Positions 8,123 through 15,854 of a stretch of 15,854 nt of DNA are shown piece after piece. Source of the DNA: Ichthyophonus hoferi (lineage: Eukaryota > Opisthokonta > Ichthyosporea > Ichthyophonida > Ichthyophonidae). The stretch covers positions 46,776-62,629 of the forward strand of contig NAOQ01000465.1 in the NCBI GenBank assembly GCA_002751075.1. The letters are read 5' to 3'. The notes under the pieces were generated by a model. That model was not told where the DNA came from. It saw only the letters and a program-made list of their open reading frames with translations, and did not search any database. Made by a program: the position numbers and the translations under genes. Position 1 is the stretch's first letter. Each line of letters begins with the position of its first letter.

Positions 8123-8638
8123 AAACCACTATGACATACGATAATAATCCTATAAGATTACCGAAGATAACGCTATAATGTTGTAGAATATACTGAGCCC
8201 ATCAAACTTAACTAGGAAAGGACGTCTTTTCTCCATGGTAACAAACAAAAAGGTAATAACAATAATAATAATAAAAAATGATCAAAGTGCAGTGGACTCT
8301 TTGGTTGTAACAGATAGAGTTTCATCATGACTAGATTATAGTTACGGCAAAGTCTAGGCACGTGCTAGGACATACTTTATGGAACACCTAGTCTGATATG
8401 ATAATGATTTGAACGAAATTAATCAAAACTGTTTTTATTGGCCAAAGAAGCCTAAATACAAGGCGGCTTTATACAATATTAAAGAAAATCAATAGTTTAT
8501 TTATTAATGTCTGGCCACAACAAATGAATATTGGTTAGAAAAAGTCATATTCCAGAATTTCATGTATATTTTTATGTATTCATATTATGTTGGTAGTTTT
8601 TAAAGAGGGTGAGATAATTAATTCTGATCCTTTACTAG
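8123..8638. other. AT-rich stretch without recognised gene
   Basis: No open frame or repeat-family match beyond the module at 8040-8122. By position it is upstream flank of the - strand gene and possible intron of the + strand exon that follows. Confidence 0.5.
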
Positions 8639-8839
8639 AAGGCCAACTTCAAGCCTGGTGGTGCTTCTCCTATTACCAACGATACCGTAACCGTTTATGC
8701 ACAACCATCCTTAGATCATAGTTATCATATATACAACACAACTCCTAGTAAGAGATTAAAGACTTCTATATCTCTTGAGCAGCAACGTGAGTATGGTGAG
8801 TATGAGCAGGAACTATCGAAAGATTTATTTGCTAGATAA
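8639..8839 (+). CDS. Orphan terminal coding exon, 66 codons
   Basis: An open frame with no ATG begins straight after a CCTTTACTAG acceptor and runs 66 codons to TAA. It starts KANFKPGGASPITNDTV and ends EYEQELSKDLFAR. Codon use is mixed and the residue mix is protein-like, with seven tyrosines (VYAQP, HSYHIYN, EYGEY). AATAAA follows 47 bases after the stop (8886-8891), as expected of a last exon. I do not recognise the family. A soluble, tyrosine-rich receptor tail would look like this, but that is only a suggestion. No upstream + strand exon was found between here and the repeats. The 5' part of the gene may therefore be lost, lie far to the left across copy 1, or have been carried off by rearrangement. 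If the acceptor is placed elsewhere, the first few residues change. Confidence 0.55.
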   Translation, partial: KANFKPGGASPITNDTVTVYAQPSLDHSYHIYNTTPSKRLKTSISLEQQREYGEYEQELSKDLFAR

Positions 8840-8885
8840 TCACACTCGAAACAACTCAACCGCAAATGATAAAATGAGCACATGA

Positions 8886-8891
8886 AATAAA
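8886..8891 (+). terminator. Poly(A) signal after the orphan exon
   Basis: Canonical AATAAA, 47 bases after the TAA at 8837-8839. Confidence 0.55.
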
Positions 8892-8964
8892 ACCACCTTA
8901 TGTTAACTAGGCCGCAAGCTGTGACAACCAAGGGTATGAGTACATTACCTATGTCTTTCGTTTG

Positions 8965-10705
8965 ACTATCTACCAATAAAAAAGCAATTATTGGGTGACA
9001 AGGCAGAGCCATAGACCAATTGGTATACTAATCTTCTTATACCGAGATAACTTGTAGAAACAAAAGGCTGCGTGCTTCAACGTTTAGACACGCGGTCATA
9101 ATTCAATTATACCTTTTACATAATATTACTGTATACAATATTTGAATATACAATTGATATTTTAATGTATTAACCAGCACTAAAATTATCATTACTTTTC
9201 CGGTACGCTCAATTAATTTTTACGGGATTTTTTACATATGAGTATATATATATATATTAAAAAAAAAAAGCACCCAATACATATACTAAAGATATTATAT
9301 TTTTCATTTTTGTTTGAATGAAAGTCTGTTATTGACGAAGGAAAAATAAATTGCACCTTTGAAACCGTTAATTAAGTTTCCTGAGATTTGACTACGATCA
9401 ATTACCATGTTCTTCTGACTAACTTAGCCTTTCAAGCTAATTTTAGTCAGTGTATGAGAAGGGTTTTCGATCTAAATAAAGTTTCGCGATCAAGATTATG
9501 TTTTGCTTATGAAAAGGAGAACAAATAAATTGTAATTCTTTGCTGTCTTTCAGTTTTAAAAAAATTTCTTTTTTTCTTGTTATGTGCAATAATACAGATA
9601 TTTATAGAACATACATAACCTTCTTAACCAAGTTCAAAATTTAAATTTTATATAGGACGTTTCAACCTAAATGTTATATTTTATAATTAAAATTATAACC
9701 TTCTCGTTCAAAATTATAGATGATTTTTCCGATCAAAAAGAGATGCCGTCACGCTCAACCTATGGAGTTAGTTCAAAGCATATATATATATATATATAAC
9801 TGAGCAAACCAATAACCTAGATTTTCTTTCAAAATTATATTGCAATTTTAACTCGAAAATGTCAATTCATTCCTAACGTACATTTACAGTAAAATTTAAC
9901 TCATAAAACCCAATTGACTGCTACAATGATAAGGTGAAATTTCAATCATATCCACATGGCTTATAACACCAATAACAAAGCATTTAAACATTTTAAGCCA
10001 GACTATTATTGGCTAATATGATATCTACTATCAATCTTAATTTTCTTTTTGTTTATTTCCAATTTTGTTATCTACCAATCATTTTCACTTTAATCTACTC
10101 AAAAATGCAAACGCCCATAGGTAGAGGTTCTATAGAAAGCACATATACCGACCGACTATATAGGTATCTAACCCCAGTAATTTTACCTCTATTACAACTC
10201 AGAGAGAATCGATGATTTTATTCGTAAAGTATTGATGTAGAAATTGGACAATGCGGCCAAACAATAAAGAGCTTTATATTATAATGTAAATAATAACTAT
10301 TGTTACTCTTCAATGTTAGTAGGCAGTTCTTTGACTTCTGAACAAGCGAGAGAACCTGAAGACTAATTATCGTATGCGAGTGTCCACGGTAGACCAGATA
10401 TTTCAATAACAATGTGGTTTATTACAAACATAAAATTAAGAGCAAAATTTTGTGGGTATTATGATGACTGCGTATTTTATGGGAGTGTTATTGCATTTAC
10501 GTGTGCGGTCCTTCATTATTAATTTTTCTTTTCTCTTTTCCTTCGTTTTCCTTTATGTACTATTTTTGGTTAACACCCGTATAGCCATGCTCAATAATAT
10601 ATGGAACCAATCCTAAATGTTCTTTATGGCTCATATAATTCCCGAAAGATCACAGAGACCCACTAGGAATATCTATCTTATCTTATTTTGACAAGATTGT
10701 ACTAC
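8965..10705 (-). repeat. Repeat family copy 2 (inverted)
   Basis: Read on the - strand, this follows copy 1 from about 3670 (GTACAATCTTGTC, then ATATTCCTAGTGGGTCTC) through CTGCCTA (10325), a middle segment, and the right half to near GGCTCTGCCTTG and CCAATAATTGC (8965-9010). It lacks the start block and the first part of the left half. It has a shorter middle than copy 1 and carries a 280-base insert of its own. Together with copy 1 it makes inverted arms of about 1.7 kb around 5601-8964. The open frames at 8725-9012, 10009-10215 and 10218-10412 are not conserved between copies. Confidence 0.85.
9461..9741 (-). repeat. 280-base insert inside copy 2
   Basis: Copies 1 and 3 read GACGG(C/T)ATTCTCA without interruption. 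Copy 2 splits this between GACGGCATCTC and TTCTCATAC. The inserted sequence is AT-rich and noncoding. Its two ends carry a similar short direct repeat on the + strand: TTTTCGATCTAAATAAAG near the left end and TTTTTCCGATCAAAAAG near the right end. The target in the other copies lacks this word, so it belongs to the insert. It is also in no other part of the window. Confidence 0.6.
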
Positions 10706-10707
10706 TG

Positions 10708-12620
10708 TGAGTAAAGTACATATTCAAAGATAATCAACGTCTACAATATTACCAATAAAAGCTCACGTTATGCAACCACCATAGATAATGCGCGGACATT
10801 GGTTTTCGGCTGCTCATACTTGCGGCATTGTCAATACCAAATTATGATACGTGCGATTATAGTTAGAGTTGTTTCGAACGTCTGCACAATTCTTGGTTGT
10901 GCAGTCTGTCACTAGCTATTCACGGCTATATATGCCGACATATATATATACACATACATGCATACATACCTACAGGTAATCACAATCCATGACAATGGCA
11001 GTCTCACCAATTCCTACGACATTAGGTTTTAGACCTGAAACGGATTCACATAATTATTCCGTATAGTTTTGTAGAAACGATCTAATCTAGAGAAAATGCT
11101 GCTAGAATTGTTGTTTAATTATCTGCAGCTACACTACTTTGTTGTTTTTCTATTGGTAGCTTAAGCCATCTTTATCTGGCCATCTAAAACAATCACTGGA
11201 CGATACAGAGAATAAATAGATGACAATCGGTTCTTGTTCTTTACCCGCCGACTGGTGGGCACCTATATTTATGAGCCATTCAAATAAGTAAAGAGCAGTA
11301 CAATCTTTTTGAAATAAGATCAGACATTCCTAGTGGGTGTCTGCGATCTTTTGAATTTCAGTAACCCATAAGAACATTTGTGATTGGCTCACTTTAGGTT
11401 ATTGGACACAGCTACATGGGTGTTCACCAAAAATTCGCCCTCGCTGGAAAACGAAGTAAAAGAAAATCAAGATCAATGATAAAGAAACCGCCCACGCAAA
11501 CGCAGGAACTTTAGCAAACAAATATGTAAGCACTCATAATACCCAACAAACTGTGCGTTTAATTGTATGTATGCAACAACCACATCGTCATTGCGATGTC
11601 TAGTCTACCGTTGGCACTTGCATAGATAATCAGTGTTCAGATCTCTCACTCGTTCAGAAGTCCGAGAACTGCCTAGAGTTGAGCCCGCGATTTGTTTTTA
11701 TTAGTTAAAGTTTACCATATATGTATGCTAATAATGGATTGACATTGGCGAGATAAAATTATAATATAATTTTGACAATATATATAATTTTAGTTGTTGG
11801 CTTATTCAGTTGTATATATGCATGTTTTGAACCAACTCCATAGGTTGAGCGTGACGGTATTCTCATGCATTTTGACTTAAATTAGCTTGAATGACTAATT
11901 AGTGATAAGAACATGGTACTGGGTCATAGTCGAATCTGGTAAAACTCAATGAACGGTTTGAAAACTGTAATTGATTTTTACTTCGACTTCACCAATAACA
12001 GACTTTTATTCAAACGAAAATTATAAATATTTATATGTATTGAGTGTTTTTTTTTCTTTTAAAAAAAATAAAGCTACTTATTTTTGTATGCAAAAAATAC
12101 AGTAAAACTTAATTGAGCGCACCGGAAAAGTAATGATATTTATAGGGCTGGTTAATATATTAAAATATCAATTGTATATTTGAATACTGTATACTGTAAT
12201 ATTATCAGAAACCTATAATTAAATTAAGACCGCGTGTTTAAACCTTGAGGCACGCAAACTTTTGTTTGTAAATGTTATATCGGTATAATTGGATTAATGT
12301 ACCAATTGGTCCGTGGCTCTGTTTTGGCTTGACTTCTAACCATATATCCGTAGATCAATATTTTTTTATTTTTTTTTCATGGTGGAAGGTATTTGTTATT
12401 TGGTGTTAAAATATATTTTGTTATTTCGATTACGTAATATCGTGGCTAATTTCCCAATTAACTGCTTTAAGCCTCACCCAAGTATACTGAGCCCATATAC
12501 AAATTAAACTACCTAGATAAATTGGTCAATAATATAATAAGCTAATAAAACACATACCAAACATAGTTTGGTTCGTGTTTATGTTTATATATAGTACAAC
12601 AATATAATACAATACATAAA
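10708..12620 (+). repeat. Repeat family copy 3
   Basis: It starts GAGTAAAGTACATATTC with the start block (ATAATCAACGTCTAC), skips the module present in copy 1, and continues through the left half (GTGCGATTATAGTTAGAGTTG, TTTCGAACGTC). At 11674 it joins directly to the right half (GAGTTGAGCCCGCG) with no middle segment. It extends past the truncation points of copies 0 and 2 to about 12620 (CTAATAAAACACATACC), as copy 1 does. It contains a small hairpin not kept in copy 1: TGCACAA, seven bases, TTGTGCA at about 10883-10903. Confidence 0.85.
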
Positions 12621-12795
12621 ACACAATACCATGATATAAAATATACATATATATATATATATATATAGTCCGTCACCTGACATGCATCGTGGTCAGGGTA
12701 ACGGCTTAAGATAAAAACAGGATATGTTTTATTTACCCTATATTGCTTGTGTTTCTACATACTAAAATATATGAAATTAAAATGTGTTGTTCTAA
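12621..12795. other. AT-rich spacer with (AT)n
   Basis: Between the end of copy 3 and the next open frame. It includes a TATATA run at about 12645-12667, and nothing coding is seen. Confidence 0.5.
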
Positions 12796-13095
12796 TTGGC
12801 AAAAGCCCTTAACCTAAAAACAGAGTTGGGTCGGGTTGGTCAATTAGTTAAAGATGTGCTTTTTGCCAGTGAAAAAATGGACCAAGAAGATTACATGATG
12901 CTATTAACTACGAATATACCATCTCCATATATTGCTATATTCACACAGATAGTCCAATTGGAAGTATTATCCGATTTAATTTTGTACTCTATCTTGAGAG
13001 AATTTAATGTCAATAAACGACACAAGTCAAATTTAATTAGTAAAGAATTTCAGAGTACTTCTAGTATTTCAAAGTACATATGTTACTATTTTTAA
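12796..13095 (+). CDS. Unidentified open frame, possible exon or gene fragment
   Basis: Ninety-nine codons are open, from just after a TAA to TAA at 13093-13095. The first ATG is at 12877 (MDQEDYMMLL), giving 72 residues; the frame before it, including GRVGQLVKDVLFASEKM, also looks like protein. The composition is a mixed hydrophobic and charged pattern (IPSPYIAIFTQIVQLEV) that suggests helices. I recognise no family. An AAAACAG acceptor-like site at about 12823-12829 could open an internal exon. It lies just past repeat copy 3 and converges on the - strand gene at 13243-15154, overlapping that gene's presumed 3' untranslated region. It may be a decayed or stranded exon. Confidence 0.35.
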   Translation: MAKALNLKTELGRVGQLVKDVLFASEKMDQEDYMMLLTTNIPSPYIAIFTQIVQLEVLSDLILYSILREFNVNKRHKSNLISKEFQSTSSISKYICYYF

Positions 13096-13097
13096 TT

Positions 13098-13103
13098 TTT
13101 AAT
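13098..13103 (-). terminator. Candidate poly(A) signal of the right-hand - strand gene
   Basis: ATTAAA on the - strand, about 140 bases after the TGA at 13243-13245. It is a variant hexamer in AT-rich DNA, so moderately weak. Confidence 0.35.
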
Positions 13104-13242
13104 GTTTTAACAAGCTTATATTATAAGTGCAAAACCATAACAAATCGATTATCATGGTTTTCCAAGTACGTACATATAAATACACTTTACTCAATATACT
13201 ATACTACACTATACTAAGCTATTATCTAAGGAAAGGTTTCAA

Positions 13243-13410
13243 TCATTCAACAAGTAGTGGGGTGCTGGTAAGTTCCCGCAGATTACTGGGGTCTTGCGGG
13301 AAAAATCGAGCATAATATCCCTCTACTTTACCCATGTTTCTACGCATTACAGTCTTGAGACGGGGTAGGTAAGGCAGGGTACAGCCCAGGATAAACTCTT
13401 TGGGTTGTTT
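13243..13410 (-). CDS. Last coding exon of an unidentified conserved-looking host gene
   Basis: Fifty-five residues beginning KQPKEFILGCTLPYLPRLK and ending LTSTPLLVE, then TGA. The acceptor is CTACATTACCAG, preceded by a 45-base pure-pyrimidine-like tract of CTCTCT and CCTTCTCCC. Phase 0 matches the preceding exon, which ends AAG. GC content and codon use are clearly higher than in the surrounding DNA. The helical, Leu-rich pattern suggests the C-terminus of a HEAT-like or other all-alpha protein. I do not recognise the family. Confidence 0.75.
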   Translation of the reverse strand, partial: KQPKEFILGCTLPYLPRLKTVMRRNMGKVEGYYARFFPQDPSNLRELTSTPLLVE

Positions 13411-13966
13411 CTGGTAATGTAGGAAGGAGAGTGGGAGAAGGAGAGAGAGAGAGAGGTAGTATTAATATACCTGATATACGTAATACGATCTTGTTGACAC
13501 GAGAATAAAAAGATTACGTGTTACATCCTATATTATATTGTACCATAATACATACTATGCTACAACATATATAACATAGCACAACATAATATAATACAAT
13601 ACAGCCTACCATTAAGTATAAAATAGAACACGAAAACAGAGCATACACCATAACAAATACCAATCATAGTCCAAACCACACAATTAGCATTGATCCACTA
13701 AACATCGAGAAATTAAATAATTAAATAATTATAGTAGTTGAAGGCTAAAAAGAGAGAGATATATAGCCCTATAACCCTACTGACCCTCAATCTTCAACCA
13801 GTCAATGAATGAGAGAATTCGTTAAATAAACAAGTAGGTATAGGGCTGGTTTGTGAATAAGCACACACACACTGTATTATAGTACTATATAGTAGTACCT
13901 ATCTTTATACAACATTATAGTATCATCTAGCAGTAACTACCTATATATATAACCTACTGGCCCTAC
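13411..13966 (-). other. Intron of the right-hand - strand gene
   Basis: Bounded by GTAGGG (13966-13961) and TTACCAG (13417-13411). It includes the pyrimidine tract seen as GAGAGAGAGAGAGAG at 13441-13455 on the + strand, and AT-rich filler. No further exon was seen in it. Confidence 0.6.
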
Positions 13967-14104
13967 CTTGTTCTCCTCTGTATCCACCACAGCCGGCGGG
14001 TGCAGAGCAAGATAGTCCCATACAGCCATTAACAACTTGGTGACATCATCACACGGTAGATAGGGTAACACTTCGTACAACAGACACAAAGGGTGCGGTA
14101 GATA
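13967..14104 (-). CDS. Internal exon of the same - strand host gene
   Basis: Forty-six codons, phase 0 at both ends, encoding YLPHPLCLLYEVLPYLPCDD, then VTKLLMAVWDYLALHPP and a polar end (DTEENK). The acceptor is GGCACAG and the donor AAG/GTAGGG. The repeated LPYLP-type motif here and in the last exon suggests tandem helical repeats. It joins the exon at 15006-15154 in phase across a 901-base intron, unless a further exon lies between. Confidence 0.75.
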
Positions 14105-15005
14105 CTGTGCCTATATATGTTATATTAATGTTATATTATATTATATACATTATATATAGTATATATACTAGGGTTAAATGCCATTAAACATTATGGTTAA
14201 AACAGTTTGATTAACTGAGCACTACAATATATAGTTACATGAACTCTATATATGGTAGTTGCTTATGTAGCAAGGATTCGCTAATTTCTTTATCCCCTCT
14301 TACAAGCATACCTGATATGGTTTCTGAAACAGCCAATAATATCAAACTACAGAAAACAAGGAGTATTTTAATTGTTTTACTACCAATAACAACTTGTTTT
14401 TTTTTTAAAAAAAATTTTATTTTCATTTCATGCTATTTTAAAAGCAGTGTAAGATAATACTATAATGACGTACGTCTTTGTATATTCTCCAAAAATTGTA
14501 AATCTAGGACAGATAAATTGCACATTCGATTGGATTGGAAGGAAGAGATAAAAGTTTCAAACAAGATTAATAACCAATCACAATACCGATCAGCCGGCGA
14601 TTAACACTAATGAGTGTAAATGATTTGGCCAGCTTGCGATTAATAACAATAACAACTGATTACACTTTATGCCGCACTATAATATAATTAAACACATTAA
14701 TCAATATCCAAAGAAATTTAAATATATATTTAAAATGATGCAATTTTAAGGGGGTCCATAGCATTACTTTTTCCAAATATACTCAATAAACAAGTGGTAA
14801 TATATATATATATATATTTCTATCCTGAAAACTGATGTAATTTGACGTAATTTTAGGATAGAGGTTCTATAGCATTGTCTTTCTAAACACAATCAATACA
14901 TAGCAAAATATGTAATTAAATCTATGAGTAAATATAGAATACGACGTAAATATATCCTAAAAATGATATAATTTGAAGTAATTTTAGGGGGATCTATAAC
15001 CTTAC
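14105..15005 (-). other. 901-base intron of the right-hand - strand gene
   Basis: GTAAGG donor at 15005-15000 and GGCACAG acceptor at 14111-14105. It contains two decayed copies of the upstream exon's end, listed separately, and otherwise AT-rich sequence. An open frame at 14235-14426 on the - strand, with hydrophobic residues and a GTATGC donor-like site near 14310, could hide a small exon, but no consistent acceptor and phase were found. Confidence 0.55.
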
Positions 15006-15043
15006 CTTTGCAAAAACACTCAATATACAAATAGTATTATGTA
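14732..15043 (-). repeat. Three tandem units spanning an exon end and its donor
   Basis: Three units start at 14732, 14826 and 14957. On the + strand each has AAAA(A/C)TGAT(G/A)(C/T)AATTT, then TAATTTTAGG or a variant, then (C/T)CTATA(G/A)C(A/C)TT, and then a match to AAACACTCAATA(T/A)ACAA. The unit at 14957-15043 contains the last 37 bases of the exon at 15006-15154 and its GTAAGG donor. The other two lie in the intron. In the unit at 14732 a donor-like GTAATG remains; in the one at 14826 it is gone. Confidence 0.65.
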
Positions 15044-15154
15044 AAGTCCAGTGTAAATCGGTACTGGGTTTCTTTAAACCCCGGTGAAATTCCCCAATTA
15101 GAGTGGCGAACATACTACGAACTTCCCCATAGACTAGTATTAGGCTCTCTGGAT
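15006..15154 (-). CDS. Internal exon of the right-hand - strand host gene
   Basis: Two bases complete a codon, then 49 codons encode PESLILVYGEVRSMFATLI, then GEFHRGLKK and ILSVFAK before a good GTAAGG donor. The acceptor is CCCCTTAG, with a C-rich pyrimidine tract that includes a run of 15 C on the - strand. The helical, hydrophobic pattern matches the two downstream exons, and phase is continuous with them (0 out). The preceding intron is phase 1. The rest of the gene continues to the right, but no earlier exon was secured before the window's end. Confidence 0.7.
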
Positions 15155-15381
15155 CTAAGGGGATTGGGGGGGGGGGGGGGCGGGGAGTGGATATAAGGTT
15201 AGTGCAAGAAATTCCAATTGGTATATAAAGCCGAGATAGTGGGTAAATTAACCACATAAAGAAATGAATAGGATTTATTTTATTGAAACTATAAAAAATA
15301 TAGCCAATAGCAAGTAAGATTGAAATAAAATGATCGGGGAGAAGATTACAAATAAGGCTAGAAAATAAATAAAATAATGGA
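15155..15381. other. Intron or upstream flank without recognised gene
   Basis: Apart from the G run and acceptor, the sequence is AT-rich with no supported exon. By position it is intron of the - strand host gene. Confidence 0.4.
15166..15180 (+). repeat. G15 run (C15 on the coding strand)
   Basis: Fifteen consecutive G, followed by CGGGG at 15181-15185. On the - strand this is the pyrimidine tract of the acceptor at 15155. Such a run can form a G-quadruplex and is prone to length change and sequencing error. Confidence 0.8.
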
Positions 15382-15489
15382 TATTATTATTATTATCCTT
15401 ATTATTATTATTATTATTATTATTGTTATTATTATTATTATCATTATCCTTACTATTATTATTATTATTATTATTAGTATCATTATCCC

Positions 15490-15540
<51 letters not shown>

Positions 15541-15590
15541 TATTATTATTATTATTATTATTACTATTGCTATCCTTATCTTTATTATTA
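15382..15590. repeat. (ATT)n microsatellite
   Basis: About 200 bases of ATT/TTA repeats, with occasional ATCC, ACC and GTT interruptions. Open frames in all readings here (poly-I, poly-L) are artefacts of the repeat. Confidence 0.95.
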
Positions 15591-15599
15591 CCATTACCT

Positions 15600-15782
15600 A
15601 CCTTCTACTATGACCTCTAGGTATGACCATAGAATAGGGTGAGTTTGAAACCAATTTCGCACGTGCCTGTCCCTGTCGTGTGACCATCAACCAATACTAT
15701 TGTGAGTACTATATATAGCAATATCATTATATATCTCTTATATATACAATACATAGTATATTACCCTATCACTATCTATAAC

Positions 15783-15783
<1 letters not shown>
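15600..15783. other. Unique spacer between two microsatellites
   Basis: It contains a less AT-rich patch at 15655-15690 (GCACGTGCCTGTCCCTGTCGTG). A 25-codon open stretch on the - strand could be a further exon of the host gene, but splice sites and phase do not settle it. Confidence 0.4.
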
Positions 15784-15828
<45 letters not shown>

Positions 15829-15854
15829 TAATAATAGTAATAATAATAATAATA
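15784..15854. repeat. (AAT)n microsatellite at window edge
   Basis: AAT/TAA repeats running off the window. This is the reverse complement of the (ATT)n tract at 15382-15590, so the two form inverted simple repeats about 190 bases apart. Confidence 0.9.

Noticed and set aside
10009-10412. Open frames in copy 2
   Set aside because: They are not conserved in the other copies and run through noncoding repeat.
14235-14457. Overlapping open frames on both strands in the intron
   Set aside because: AT-rich, with a poly-T/poly-A core at 14399-14415, and no consistent splice sites or phase.
1-15854. CRISPR arrays, bacterial operons, rRNA or tRNA genes, and recognisable viral or retroelement enzymes
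   Set aside because: None seen; introns and poly(A) signals show nuclear animal DNA, and no polymerase, integrase or transposase motif was found.

Overview
The window is AT-rich nuclear DNA of an invertebrate animal. Short spliceosomal introns, AATAAA-type poly(A) signals, a spliceosomal protein gene (IK/RED) and secreted chitin-binding-like proteins point to a metazoan. A sponge or another early-branching or marine invertebrate is possible, but nothing seen fixes the phylum. Many of the coding exons are short and lack an ATG, so they were found by splice signals and reading frame rather than as long open frames.

Layout. At 61-838 (+) lie the last three exons of IK (protein RED). 839-2280 is gene-free AT-rich DNA. 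2296-5600 holds repeat copy 0 (right half only) and repeat copy 1, both in + orientation. 5931-7932 holds two related genes on the - strand. The upstream one (7123-7932) encodes a complete secreted protein with four cysteine-poor CBM14/peritrophin-A-like repeats and an acidic tail. The downstream one (5931-6606, 5' end not resolved) carries two such repeats plus a further reduced third on a small last exon. 8639-8839 (+) is an orphan terminal exon followed by AATAAA. 8965-10705 is repeat copy 2 (inverted) and 10708-12620 is repeat copy 3 (+), head to head with copy 2. 12796-13095 (+) is an unidentified 100-codon open frame. From 13243 to 15154 (-) lie the last three exons seen of an unidentified host gene that converges on the rest. 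The right edge is (ATT)n/(AAT)n microsatellite.

The most notable structure is the repeat family. It is a noncoding unit of about 2-2.6 kb, present in four copies that look roughly 15-20% diverged by eye. Copies 1 and 2 form inverted arms around the chitin-binding gene pair and the orphan exon. Copies differ by whole segments (a variable middle, a 257-base block with an 80-base hairpin, a 280-base insert), so they record a layered history. No transposase, reverse transcriptase or other mobile-element protein was recognised, so the family cannot be classed from this window.

The two CBM14-like genes probably arose by duplication. They share the same reduced cysteine spacing, which suggests one of the three usual disulfides was lost in their common ancestor. 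Everything about expression and function is inference from sequence.
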